The position numbers were made by a program, and so were the translations under genes. A stretch of 64,000 nt of DNA from Litomosoides sigmodontis (taxonomy: Eukaryota > Nematoda > Chromadorea > Rhabditida > Onchocercidae): contig OY718804.1 of the NCBI GenBank assembly GCA_963070105.1, positions 5,293,317-5,357,316 on the forward strand, given 5' to 3'. The notes below the pieces were generated by a model. It did no database searches, had not been told where the DNA came from, and worked only from the letters and a program-made list of their open reading frames with translations. Positions 50,560 to 62,879 of this stretch are shown piece after piece. The first letter of the stretch is position 1. Each line of letters starts with the position of its first letter.

Positions 50560-51698
50560 CGTTGTATATTTCATCAAATGTGATGTCCGTGAGAATTGTT
50601 CGATAAAGTGTTAGTAACCCATCCACTGGTCACTGCTTTATCAACCGAAAGATCAAATAAGCTTAAGCAGAGGTAGCGGTGTGGGACAAGCAGATACGAC
50701 GATCGGATGCTTAACACGTGTCAGCTTAACATCATTTACTAATACAATAACACCGACTCAAAATCCCCGACCCTTACTCTCTAAACATGGTATTCTTGAT
50801 GTCGACGTCACGATGGGTCTCTTTCTTTCCCTTGCTCGTTCTCTCCCCCTCTCTCTCATTCTATGAGACGGTGGGATTATTTGGTTATCACTACCGTCTA
50901 CCGCATCCATCTGGAAGTACTTTCAGACGTGTGCAAACGATGACGTATGACGAAGGTGAGTTCGATTCCTTCGTTGAGCTCATTTGACAGTGTGATGTCA
51001 AGTAAAATAGAACACACCTGGTGAATGTTAAGCTCCAAATGCTCCTGCACTATTAAAGATCATTTATGGAGAGCAATTAGAAGGACTGAGGACTTAAAAT
51101 TAGCCATGAATCCTGTGTTGACAGGTGTAGCGCCTACTAAGTTCACGCGCACAGCACGTCTAACCCACTTAATGTGTCACAATCCAGAAAATTTCTGACT
51201 TAGTTCTAGTCATCACTGACTTTTACCTCTCTTAACAGAATGACTTTTGAGGTATTGGTATTGTTTGCAAGCTAAACGATTCAACCTCAGTCCTCTCATC
51301 AGATGATAAGAAGCTATCATCCCACAGCTCAGTCCACTACCCTCCATCGCCGATGGAGTTGAATGTGCCGTTGAACCTCGCTCGGCATTCATTTTCAAAT
51401 TGGCCACTGACCTTTTCCATTTCTTGGTGTCACCTTTTTCTGCCTTTCGTCTGAGCAATTTGGGAAGTCATTTGGGTTTCCGAAATCTGAACTTTGATGG
51501 TTTGTCCGACACCTTTACACGACCACTGACACTCATGCATACGCGTCACACGCATCGGTAACTGAATAGCCTGACCGACTAGCAGTAGGATCAGAGCCTT
51601 TTTTTAAGTGACTTATTTTGAGACGTCGTCGCTTCCGTAGTTTTGTGCATGCGGCAATAATTGATGCTTAGTTTCTTTTATATTTCGATTTTGAAAAG
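50560..51698. other. Interval between channel and RPAIN, partly coding-like
   Basis: Includes the channel 3' region. 50670-50987 is less AT-rich and reads as two open plus-strand segments, one ending near a GATG|GTCTC site and one beginning after TATGAG with GLFGYHYRLPHPSGS. No start or family was recognised. The minus-strand frame 51213-51458 is likewise unassigned. It may be 3' UTR, an alternative exon or an unknown small gene. Confidence 0.3.
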
Positions 51699-53158
51699 AT
51701 GTCACAGCAACAACAGTGCACCTCATCGCATCACCATCTTTACAAGAGGAAAAACGCAGATTGGAAGACTGAATTGCGAAAGGTTTGAAAGTAATGTTTG
51801 TGTAATAATTGTATTAGTTAACAAATTTCTGTTGATTTAAAACTCATAGAAGTAAGCTGTCAGCTATCAAATTTTTAATTAGTCATGATAATACCACAGT
51901 ATCACTACCTCTATCATTATGGCCACTTACATTTGTGCATGCTAACTCTTCACCTTATTATTTTTCGTCGTTTTACGTGCATTCAGACTTTCTAGAACTT
52001 TATTCGACGGCTGCAAGACAAACGACAGGAAGTTTTTAATCGTTCACGCAGTGGATTTGAACGCTGCGAGACTGATTTGCTCATTGAAAGCGTAATACAG
52101 AATGAAATTGATGCTTTGAGGTTATCGGAGCATATCACAGACAATGAACTGAATGAAGCTATTGAAGAATTCGAACGATTTAGAGATGAAATCGACCAAC
52201 AAGGTTTTTTTTCTCATAATTAAGTCTTTTCATAAATCTATTCCGGGGATTAATTTTATTTCTGCTCCCTATTAAATTACTACTTTTATTTATGAAGACT
52301 TATTTATTGCTGTATTAGAGTTTCAGACTTTGTGGGTTTCAATAGCAGTTTTCAGAAATAGAAAGTATGAGTGCTTATGAGCAAGAACGACTGGAAGATT
52401 TGACAAATGGATACAATTCGGTTCTTTGTCCAAGATGTCAGGTATGGCTTAGGGTAGACCATTTTGTCTTATATCTTTTTAGTCTGCGCTAATTTTGTGA
52501 ACAAGCAATTATTTCATAGATTACTTTTTTCTTGTTTTTGAAGGGGTCCTTATTACTAGCTCTTGAGAATTCTGCTTCTTAAGCTTTGCCGGAATCCCGA
52601 GGTAGATATTATGTTGCTTTAAATTGCGAAACTGAATCACTTCTTATACTAAATGTGTCCGTAAGAAACGTGAAGCTCCCTTTTCACGTTTCTTCAAAAA
52701 CATTCAGCAACAACTACCCGAATTGGACGCCATTTCAAAGAGCGAAAATTGATAACCATTTATGTTTTGACCGGCACCCTTCCTGATCAGATCAGATGTG
52801 TCAGCACATCGTTGCTACAACTCTACTCTTTTAAAGTTTTTTCGACTAATAATTCAGGAAACTGCAAAGAGTAATCATATTCGTTTTCTTTTGAATTTGA
52901 ATACTTAGAAGTTGTATATTTCAGTTTTCCAACCTGAGTTTTCCTGATGAACACTCACTGAGATGTGAACACTGTGAACTACATTTGCGCTTAGCACAGC
53001 CCTTACCATCTCCTTTTGAATTAACATCCCATTTCACAAAGGTTTTTACTTCTCACGCTGATCGAGAATGTACGGAAAAGCCTAGCGTAATACTACAAGA
53101 TCCCGATAAATTATTTCTCCGTTGCAATCAATGTGCATTTAATTTTGAAGTGTTTTAG
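51699..53158 (+). CDS. rpain: RPA-interacting protein (RPAIN/RIP-alpha family)
   Basis: In vertebrates this small zinc-binding protein binds replication protein A and brings it into the nucleus. Four exons, 203 residues (human about 219): 51699-51782, 51996-52203, 52356-52441 and 52925-53158. The N-terminal part, LYKRKNADWKTELRK then NFIRRLQDKRQEVFNRSR, matches the RPA-binding basic helix. An acidic middle (LNEAIEEFERFRDEIDQQ, MSAYEQERLEDL) matches the human MAVLEEIQQELINQE and EYEKSL blocks in character. The C-terminal zinc region has VLCPRCQ, LRCEHCELHLRL, a His/Cys pair around SHADREC, and a final FLRCNQCAFNFEVF. Domain order agrees with the family's N, M and C modules. Exon 2 begins after a TTTCTAG acceptor; an earlier AG would read into a stop. 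Confidence 0.88.
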
Positions 53159-53319
53159 TCTCAGATGTGTATGGTTTTTGTACTCTGTGATTTCTCAAAA
53201 AATAGAAAAAATCGTCTCTGCAATTTCTTTCGGCTATCAAAAGTTTCAACATGTTTGTTTAACTATTTTGCTTATTGTCTCGTGCCTTTTGCTGTTGCCG
53301 AACTGTACTGTATTTATTA

Positions 53320-53520
53320 TTTTATTTAATTTGTTGTATCTATATTGTATTGTATTGTATTTATAATTAACATATTGTATTGTTGTTAACACATTAATTA
53401 TTACTAATTAATTATATTAATACAATATTAACATATTATACTACATTATACTGTATTGTTATTTATAATTATGTATATTATAAATGTTGTTATAACATAT
53501 TTATAATTAGCATATTGTGT
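53320..53520. repeat. AT-rich TATTG/ATTATA low-complexity stretch
   Basis: Repeated TTGTATTGTA and TAATTA/ATATTA-like segments in the RPAIN 3' region. Imperfect, no clear unit. Confidence 0.7.
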
Positions 53521-53720
53521 GCATTTAATGTTCTTCATTTAAATTTATGGTTGTCATTTCTGTTAGGGAATACAGTACCTCAGAAAAAATAGCACTAGAT
53601 ATGGGTAGTTGCTTTTCCCTTTGTTAAGCTAAATCATTTTGCTTCTATTGTTCGTTTGCTAAAAATATAGTGTTAAAATACAACAATGAAAGTTTATTTT
53701 GTCCAGATTCGCAACATTTC

Positions 53721-53726
53721 AATAAA
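53721..53726 (+). terminator. Candidate polyadenylation signal of RPAIN
   Basis: AATAAA about 560 bases past the stop codon. No nearer copy was noticed. Confidence 0.35.
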
Positions 53727-55789
53727 CTGTGATTCAATTGTTGTTATTGCTTTTGTTGGTAATATTCTGAATTTAAAAGATCAATTAATATATCAGTTGT
53801 TGCAACTGATCTGCACAGAGTGAATCGAAGTGAGACGATGAAGCACTTTGCAAATAATTATCAGCAGATAAAAATTGGGATCAGTTAATTGGGTATTATT
53901 GCTGCACATAATAAATTTAGGGGAAGGGGATTTACTGCTTTTATGAACAGCTGTGAAGTTAGATTGCACTCACGTCAAACAGATAAGGATGCATGTCATC
54001 ATACGGCCGCGTAACATCAAAGGAACAGATGCGACTTGCAAATAGCATTGTTCGAGGGAGCGAAATCCTTCCGCACATATCGCACGTTTTATACAATATC
54101 CTGATCGGTATTTCTTTTATGGGAGTGGAACTCGATGAGTGGTATCTGTCAAAACAAAGGAGATCATTCCAAACTGTTCAGAACACTCTTGCTATCGAGG
54201 TGGAAAGCAAGATTTGCCTGAACTTTTTGATGCTTAATCTTATAAACTTTAAAATGTAAGAGTGATGAATTTACGAATAATACCTGATTAGTGCAGGCCG
54301 CATGTCATTTATTTAACCGATGCCTTCGTCTGTGAAGTACACCTGTAGGAAGGAGAAAGTATTGAAGTACAGTGGATCTGGTCTGGTCTGGTCAGGGTCA
54401 ACAGAAAGAGAAGGATTAAAAGTTATTCCATCAGCTGACATATTACACAAAATTTGTTGCATCTTTACATCTCAGCACACTTTTGCTCAAAACATGCCTT
54501 TCCCAATTTTTCGCAGTAATTTCAAGTGATAATTGAAAAAATTAAACTTTAATTGCATTAGAAGTGTGCAGCAACAGGGAAAAAAGGAAAAAGGAATTCT
54601 CGAAATTGCTAGCACTCAAAAATGAATTGTCAATTAACGGTTAAAAGTTTCGAATTCATTTTTATAATTCATCAAGAACACATAAAGGAAATTAATTTAG
54701 CAATTACAGCAGTCAGTCATCCTACAAAATGCCACTCCGTTAAAGCAGTTGTTCCTCAGCCTGTAACATAAAATGTCTGTTGCAATTGAAAATTTAAAAA
54801 ATCTAATTTTGAATTCGGAAATTACTACTTAAAGACATTGAACAGGAAGGAAAGCAATCGTTCACTAAAAATCGAATTACATTCATTTTAAATTGTTTAC
54901 AGCCTGCTAATTTAATCCATCTCTCTCCCTCTCCAGAAGTGTCAGCGGTCGAGCATGAATGAATATGTGCGAAGAGTTGAAATGGCAGACGATCGGCTTT
55001 AGCTTATTATGCCAGCTTCAATACCTTCATGCTCATTAATTAATTGGTTACTACAACGTAGAAGGAAAGCTGGACGCGTCGAACAGTGAAAGTAAAATTG
55101 TACCAATTTCGAAATTTAAAATCTCTACGTCAGTGATGACTACGATTATGGACAATTATGATCTACTACGTCAATGACGACTACATCGATCATCCAAAGA
55201 TATGGGATGTGCCACTCATACTTATCTGTTAACAATGTAGTGAGCTCACGTCTGAAGACGATAGCCGCTCGCTTCTTCTTAATTAACAGAAAATATTTCG
55301 TTGCATAAAAATTATTAAATTATCCTCCCAGTAACATTGAATAATAGATTTAAGTTCGGCTTCTTCTCCCATTGAAACACTTTTTTAAGAAAAATCAGAA
55401 ACTTTTCAAGTTTAAATAAAAATCATTAAAATAAACGATTTTGAGTTCGTCATATTTTTGAACTCAAAATTTCCGCTTTGTGTAAAGTTTTCGAGTGAAA
55501 AGTTTAAATTTCTCATTGCTAAACTATAGGTTGACGATAGCTCAATGATCTCTGATGCCTTCTGATACGAATGATAAGGATAAGGAAGGGATTTTGTCAG
55601 TGCAGGAATTATCATTCGCGGCGTTGTAAAGATGAAACGGTGGGAAATAGATGATAAGGCAAAGGCTGGTATCGTCCTCCTTCATCGGACGAAGCCCTCC
55701 TCGAATTCCTAAAGCCTAAAGTCCAACCCATCGGTTGCATTAGTGACTACTTAAGAATCAACGTCAGCGAGTCACCACCATTCCTCCCT
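53727..55789. other. Intergenic region upstream of the M1-family gene
   Basis: No coding exon supported. A short TCTGG/TCTGG direct repeat occurs near 54376-54393. Frames at 53993-54259 and 54320-54529 match nothing known. Probably promoter and 5' UTR of the next gene near its right end. Confidence 0.55.
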
Positions 55790-58700
55790 ATGACACCACC
55801 ACCGGATACCTCCTGTACCAACGGTGCGAATGGTGCCATCAGTGGTACCAACGGTACTGACACCATTCCCACCACCGTCACCGCTGCCTTTTACAAGCAA
55901 CAAAAATGGCTTGCCGATAAGAAGCAATATATTGCAATAATACTTGTTGCTTTATTACTCATTTTACTCGGTATATTTGTGGTCTTTGGACGTAGCGCTA
56001 GAAGTATACCTGCGAGAGTAGTAGAATTTGAAAAAATTGGAAGTGCTGAAAATGGAAGCGACGAATACGCGAGAGTTGCTCTGCTGAAACAAGCTGAATT
56101 TAGCGAGCGGACATCCGATGAGGTAGGTAGTCTTTGATACTTAATCTCATCATTTTAAAATTCTTTTTTAAGAGCAAAAAAAATTATTATTAAAAACTAT
56201 TAATCATGAAATTTTTTCTGGAGCTTTTTTGCGAGTATTTTCAACTTTCCTGAAAATTGCGCAATTTTCAATTTTTAATGAAATGGAATTACTCAAGCAA
56301 TCATTCACCCAGCAGTTTATCACTTATTCGCCTGTTTTATTGCATAATATAAAGTAAAAAATGTGGAGGCAAACGTGCCTTCTACAGAGTGCCCACTTCA
56401 CGTCCACGTCAACCACACAAAATAGCGGAAGTTTTGATGCATCACAATGCGTGACATCGATCAAAAGCAAGAAATGTATTCAAAGTCAGAGGAAAGATTT
56501 TCAAAAGTATGTAAATCTTGAAAATCCGAGAAATTTTTTTCCATTACTAATTAGTCTAATTTATTTTTCAAACTTAGGCACATCCTCATCTCTTCAGTCT
56601 TACTTGTCCTTCGTGAATGTCTGTAATTCAATTCAAATTTTCACGCTTTTTCTTTTTAAAAAATTGATAATTACAAGAATTAGATGGATGATGACCATAT
56701 CTTGTGGTTAGTAGCTGTGCTATCTTATCACATACATCCTTACATCACTTGACGGTGCGCCTCTGTCAAAGAACGAATGGATGAAATTTAAAGAAGCATT
56801 GAAGTGATGTAATTGTAAGGCGATGAGTGAACTGACTGCAAAACAAATATTACATTAAGATTTTTTCCTACTTTTAATTTAACATCCCAAAAATTATCCG
56901 AACACATTTGTAATTTCACAGTTAATTTTACTGATATATTGGAGCAGTGATTTAACTGATATAGCGAAAATGTTTAAGCACTACTTGTGAGTGCTAAGTT
57001 TGGCATAATTAGTGGAGCGCAATTTGTTGCACACTCACTTCTGACGATAATTTGCTTAGAGAAGTTGCTTTACAGCGACGCAAAGATACCGTCAGAAGAT
57101 GCTGTTGCGCAATTGGGGCATTTTATGGGATGGCGTCCGAAGCATTACGAGCTTAATGTAACTATCAATAGAGATGCGCAAACATCTTTTGAAGGGAATG
57201 TTAACATTTATGTGAGTTCTGTTCCTTCATCGGTCACTATGTAAATTTGAAGTGAAAGTAATTGAAAAGTTAAAAACTGGGATGAATCGTAATTTTCATA
57301 ACGGAATTTTTAGTTAGCTTTCGGGAGTAATCCATTTTTTCTGAAAGTTAAGGGGAGAGGAAAAGGAATTTTGCAATGGCAAATTCAGTGTGATTGAGCG
57401 GACAACCAGAATGAATGGTAGTGCTGCAGCGAACGCTTAACGAAAATTTTGAAATAGCTCATAAGTGATTTCTGTATGAGATAGTTCGTTGGAAAGTGAA
57501 TTAGCTTTGAATGTGTTGCAGCTAGAAGCTGTCGAGTCGACTTCGGTAATATCGTTGCACGTTGGTCGACCCATCTCTGATATTGCCCTATCACAAATCA
57601 CAGCGTATAATTGTCACACAGGTTACGTAGCACTGGAAATCGTTCGATTTAGGAAGAGCTTTAATTGTAATAAATGAGCACTTCAAAAGTTCGCTTTACT
57701 AAATTTTCGAAATTTCAGGAGAAGTTTCATGTGTTGCATCAATAATTTATCACCAAAAAGATGAAGTGTTATCAGTGGAGTTCTCCGAATCCATTAGTGC
57801 TGGGCACATCGTTATTCTTCAAATTAAAAATTTTTCCAGTCCACAAGCGTCTGCTGCTGTGATCGTTAAAAGGCCACAAAGATGGCAACCTAAACGGTGA
57901 ACTGAGATCTCTGCAAGTCTTGTTACAACCTGTAAGACGAAGTGAAATCTGAAATTAGAGCGCTGAAGTTGACAGTCAAATATTTGAATTTCATTTCAAG
58001 TACTGAAATCTCTTGATGACTAACTGTGGCAAATTTGTGAGGTTTTTAAAAAATTTGGGAAGAGAGTGAAAATATTTGAAGGCCATGGACAGTAACCACG
58101 TTTTTCCATCTTCGCAACGCCCGCTCGCTTTTCCCGTGTTTTGATTTACCGATTCTGAAAGCAACGATGAAAATGTGCATCAACCATCCAGCTCGTTCTG
58201 AAGCGCGGTATTTTTTTTTGATTATAAACAGAAAATTGAATTTTCATTGGAATTTCACTTGCTTGCGAAGGTGTGCTTGTGGAGAAGTTCTTGTACGTTT
58301 AAAAATAATTTAAGAAATTTCAGATCAAACACAAAAATATTGTCCATTTCTAAAACTAACGGTCGAATAGAGTCGTGCTTTGAGCCAACGCCGACAATGA
58401 GTAGCTATTTGTATGCGTTCACTGTATTTGACCAGATGAGTTCGATGAAGGAAGCGGAAAAGCCAAGAGAACATTTACCTGAAATTGAAGTGCTCTATTC
58501 GGAGGAAGATAATTTCATCAAACCTGACTGGATCAGCACGGAAGCAATACATGTATTCAAATTTCATTTTACAACAAATATAAAAATTTCAAACTCAACG
58601 CATCTTGTTCTCTCTGCTACTGCAGTAGAGCGGGTCACTTGAGAGGAAGGCTTTTTCATGTCTTTTCAGGCTTTAAAACTAATGGCAAACATTAGCGATT

Positions 58701-61700
58701 TCCAATATCCATTGAGCAAGCTGAACTTAATGGCATCATTTTTACCAGTCTATGGACTTGAAAATTTGGGTCTTGTCGTATTGGATGAGCGATTTGTAGC
58801 CTACCCGAAATACCGCTTGGCTCATACAATTCTTGCGCATGAAATTGCGCAGCAGTGGATCGGCAATGTTGTTACGGTGAAGAATTGGAAGGAAATATGC
58901 TTGCAGGTTCGCTTGGCCTTTTCTTAACTTTCTTTCTTCGCCACAAATATTCAGTGTAAAATATGAAATCGGAAGTTTAAGATTCAAAGTAAATTTTGAA
59001 ATTAAAAATTTCCGAACTGACAATTTGCAACGACGTGTGCGGGGAAGAGAAGCAACAAAATGGATTTGCTTGTTAATCAGCTGGAATGATAACACTCGGT
59101 TGTAAGCTCTTTTTCCTAGCAAAATAATTTATTAGTTAATATTGGGAGCCTTTTTTGAGTAGGCGCTGAGCGCTTGTGGCTTTTTCCTAGTGGGCGCTAG
59201 TATCCATTATCAAGAAATATTATGTATTGACGGGCTACTTATTTATTTGTTATTTTGCTGCTTCGCAATTTATTTTGGTTGGACATAATATTCGCTCCTT
59301 TATTTATTTATTTAATAGTTGTTTCACCTTTAGCAAAGCTAATAATTAAATGAAAGGCATAACTTTTTGCAACGTTTCAATAAAACTGAAAGAAATTTAA
59401 ATTTAATTTAATGTTCTAATCCTCAAACTTATCACCCAATGATTTCATTTCCTTTCTTTGCCATTCAAAAAAAGAACTGAGTTGTAAGCATTTTGCTTTG
59501 TTTTGCCAAACGAGGCATTTCTGAATTTTGCGCTTCAAAGAATGCCAGGGCTGTCTCTGTTCTGGTAGATTGCGTTGGAAGGACAATGTCGTAATTGCAT
59601 TAGCTTATCAGTTGATTATTGACAAATGATGGATTGGATAGATGGAGGGTAAGGGAGATGTCCCGTTATCATTAATGAATAATTAGGAAGGGATTTTGCG
59701 GTGACATTCAATACGTGGAAAGGTTCAGTGATGGTGGAGCAGTTCGGAGGTTTGCTTTTAGACTGTGCCGAACTGATAGGAAGGAACAGCTGTTTCGACC
59801 TGATAAATTACTGCAAGAAGGTGGACATTATGTCAAAAGGTTAATTGGAGCAGTAGAGGCAAGCGCAGGAATATAATTTATTGAAATTTTTTCTGAGAGC
59901 TCCTTCTCCCTCAATGAAATGTTCGATTGACTCTAAAATTTTTAGTTGAATAAATTAGACTGTGAAACTTTTCCAAAAAGAAACCTAATAGGAACAATTG
60001 CTGATAGATAATGTTAGTCAAAGTGCTGTAGTTCATTACACTTTATTTAACAATTTTTGTTCAAATTTTTATTTTAAAATTTGACATGAAAAGGCGAACA
60101 AGTTTCTGCAAACTTTAGTTGAAAATTAAAATTTCATTTATTTATTATCTACAGAGAACTTGTCCGCAAACGATTTTCTTTTTTTAAAAAATTAAAATTT
60201 TGAAACTGTTCCGATATTCAATTTAAAGTTTCTCACTGGAAAACTTCATAGTTTGTTCAAGGGGGAGAAAAGTTCTGCGGAGAGTGTGAGGATGAAACGC
60301 CCTCATATCTCAGATATCAGATTACCCATAACTGTCACGATAACTTGCAACTGTTTAACACCTGTGCTTGACCCTTCATCCGAACTCCTTCTCGTCCTTC
60401 CCTCTCCGAGCACCAGATACAACACACAGCAGGGGAGCGGGGGCGATCGGAGACGGAGGGGGTCACGATAACAGCTGCAGTAGTGTACTGAAAAAACTTT
60501 GCGCAGACAAAGTGCCCAAATGGTTTATTCCTTTTCCTCTTTCTACGAGGATAGTAACAAACAGTAAACAAATAAACAGTGGAAGGAACTTAAGTTAGAA
60601 TTTAAGTATGGAAATTTAAATAGAAATAAAATAGTCTGTGAGTAAACAAAGTTACCACGAGTGTGGTAGGACGAATACATACGGTGGATTTCTTTTGCTT
60701 CTCCCTTTTCAAATTCAAAAAAAGGCAGAAATTCGTTTTCATCGCCGTACGCATAAAATTTGCTTATTGAATGCACCACACTCTAAGATTGCATTTTAGG
60801 AAGGACTGAGCACTTATTTGGAATGGGTGATCACGAAATCATTGGATAATTCGACTGAAACTGATGAATTGATTAGTGAGAAGCGTCGTGAAGGTATTAT
60901 GAGAGACAGCACCACTTCCACAACTATCATTTCCGAATTTCGCTCATCCGAGGACGTATGCGTGAAATTTCTTCCACCGTTTCACTTCCTTATCTCTAAT
61001 GAGCATTGTTTGCTATTTGTCCAGCAATTATTCACTCATTCACCGACATGCTTTTCCTTTTACCAAATTCTTCTCATTTAATTTCTTTTTCATTAATTCG
61101 GAAGAAATATTTGAGCTAAATGGGACGGGTTTTGTAGATTTCACGATGTTTCGATAAGCCAGCAACATTCTTTGTTATGCTTGAACTTGGATTTGGAGAA
61201 GGGACGGTGGCAAGAGTGATCAAGTAAGTGCTCAACACAAACTCTCGTTATCGAATTTGGAAAAAGTAGGAAAGAGAGAGAGAGAGAGAATCGCTGTTGA
61301 TGAAACAGATTTTTTTTTTTAAAAAAAAAAGGATCATGCAGTGTAATTTTACAAAAGCAACCATCCATTCTAATAAGTTTCTAAAATCCAGTAACTTTCA
61401 ACATTTTTTTTCGAATTTATTCATTTAAAAGAATTTCTTTTGAAATAATTATTGCCAACAAGTAAGTGTCATGAAATTGTTAGCTATTCTACGACCTACT
61501 TACTAACTACAGGCTACTTATGCAACGCTACTCCTACGCCAGTGCTGGGATGGTGGAGTGGCGAGAAGTGATCGAAGAAGCTGCTAATGACAGTCTCGCT
61601 GGTTTGTCTTCGCTGAATCCATTGCTTATTTATGAGCTACCTGTCCATTAATTTATTAATATGAAATTGTAATTCAGGTGAATTCTTTGACAGATATTTC

Positions 61701-62879
61701 ACGCAGCCTGGTTTACCGCTTATTCGTGTCTCCTCTACTTCAGAGGGATTAAATTTGACGCAAAGTACGACAGCCGTAAAACAAGTGATTAACGTAAGCA
61801 TCTTTACGTTACGAAAGAAATCTTAATATTATTACTAATTTAAGCAATCATGGGAGACCAGTAGTGATTTGCTCGCTATCAAAAAGTTTAACCTCTTACC
61901 TTTTGTCTTTCCCTTAAATTGTCTCTAGAATGCAAAAAAAGCCTGGAAAGATTTTAGTTCGAATTTATTTCAAATTATAACAATTAATAGTCTTGCTAAA
62001 TGTGACTGAAAAGAACTCCTACTGAAATATTTAATTTGTTGGTTAATGATTGCAGGTGTCACCAGCTATTATACCTTTGGATGTAGCGATTATCGATGTA
62101 CCTCGTCGGACGGTGCTTATTTTGAGCAATAAAACAGAAATGATACCGTTGAAACATAATGGATTGATGGTACTTGATCCAGACAGACGTACGCATGCTA
62201 TAATCGTCTATGAAGTGAGTTAAAATTTATGTTCAAATTTTGTCATTGAAAATTTTAAACTTTCAAAGAAGACAAATGACAAGGGTTTTCTGAAGTTAAG
62301 GTAGGTAGTAATTTGCATTCGGTAAGCTTTATATCAGGAAGAATTTGTCGAGCATTTAGCAATGCTCAGAGGGAAAAAGATTTCGGCAGGACCTATGGAC
62401 CGTTTTGTTTTGACCATTTGATCAGCGAGATAATACTGACCCGAATAACCTGCTGAAGTAAGTATGCAAAACATTTTTTCTCCACAAATTCACCTTTACA
62501 GATGGATGAATGAGTGATAAGTAGTTATACTTGGAAAATTTCTTCGTTGCAGCCGGAAGTTTATTTGCGCTTCGTGCAGTGCATCGAAGCGTCCTCATGC
62601 TCGTCATTCTTGAAACCGGAAACGATGAAACGTATTTTGGACGATTTTTGTTGGGCCCTTTTAGGTGATTATTTCACCGTACCCGAAAATACGCCCCAAA
62701 AAGCGCGAATTTGGGTGCAGTTTATGCAAATTTTATCGGGAACAAAATATATGCAAGGCTCTTGCGCATGCTGCATGAATAAGAATTTAGAAAAGTCAGG
62801 GTCAATAAGGTGTAGCTGGCACTGGAATGACGTCTGTGAGAAGCTTACCTTACTCAAACAACTTCAACATTTCACATAA
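55790..62879 (+). CDS. M1-family aminopeptidase homologue, catalytically degenerate (MNP-1-like)
   Basis: Type II membrane protein, at least 800 residues in the model: cytoplasmic Ser/Thr/Asn-rich tail 1-46, transmembrane segment 47-67, then an ectodomain. Exons: 55790-56122, 56388-56506, 57076-57211, 57522-57621, 57719-57896, 58324-58552 (or from 58232), 58670-58906, 60800-60955, 61138-61223, 61513-61601, 61678-61793, 62056-62214, 62338-62457 and from about 62522. Family blocks include WRPKHYELNV, FEPTPTMSSYL, YGLENLGLV (for GAMENWGLV), ILAHEIAQQWIGN and LQEGLSTYLEW. The zinc motif HEXXH-18-E reads HEIAQ (about 422-426) with Glu about 445 kept, so the second zinc histidine is Gln. GAMEN is altered, the FPCFDEP segment was not found, and the tyrosine block ISEMFDTITYSKG reads ISRCFDKPATFFV. 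A non-peptidase adhesion or migration role like MNP-1 is inferred. The exon at 62338 contains an apparent +1 frameshift, so the 3' end is uncertain. Confidence 0.83.
58907..60799 (+). other. Long intron of the M1-family gene
   Basis: 1.9 kb between the HEIAQ exon and the EGLSTYLEW exon, which encodes the retained Glu. It is AT-rich with a GC-richer patch near 60280-60470. No nested gene was recognised. Confidence 0.7.

Noticed and set aside
50955..50976. GTTCGATTCC, a tRNA T-loop-like sequence
   Set aside because: The stem pairs around an 11-base loop, and no acceptor stem, D-arm or anticodon arm could be folded upstream.
58232..58323. Upstream extension of the FEPTP exon of the M1 gene
   Set aside because: It is open and could start in phase 0 after an AAACAG acceptor. 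The TTTCAG acceptor at 58318-58323 fits the preceding exon's phase (CG + A) better, so the shorter exon was preferred. The choice is not certain.
62669..62857. 62-codon minus-strand frame opposite the M1 gene 3' end
   Set aside because: Shadow of the plus-strand frame, with no start context or similarity.
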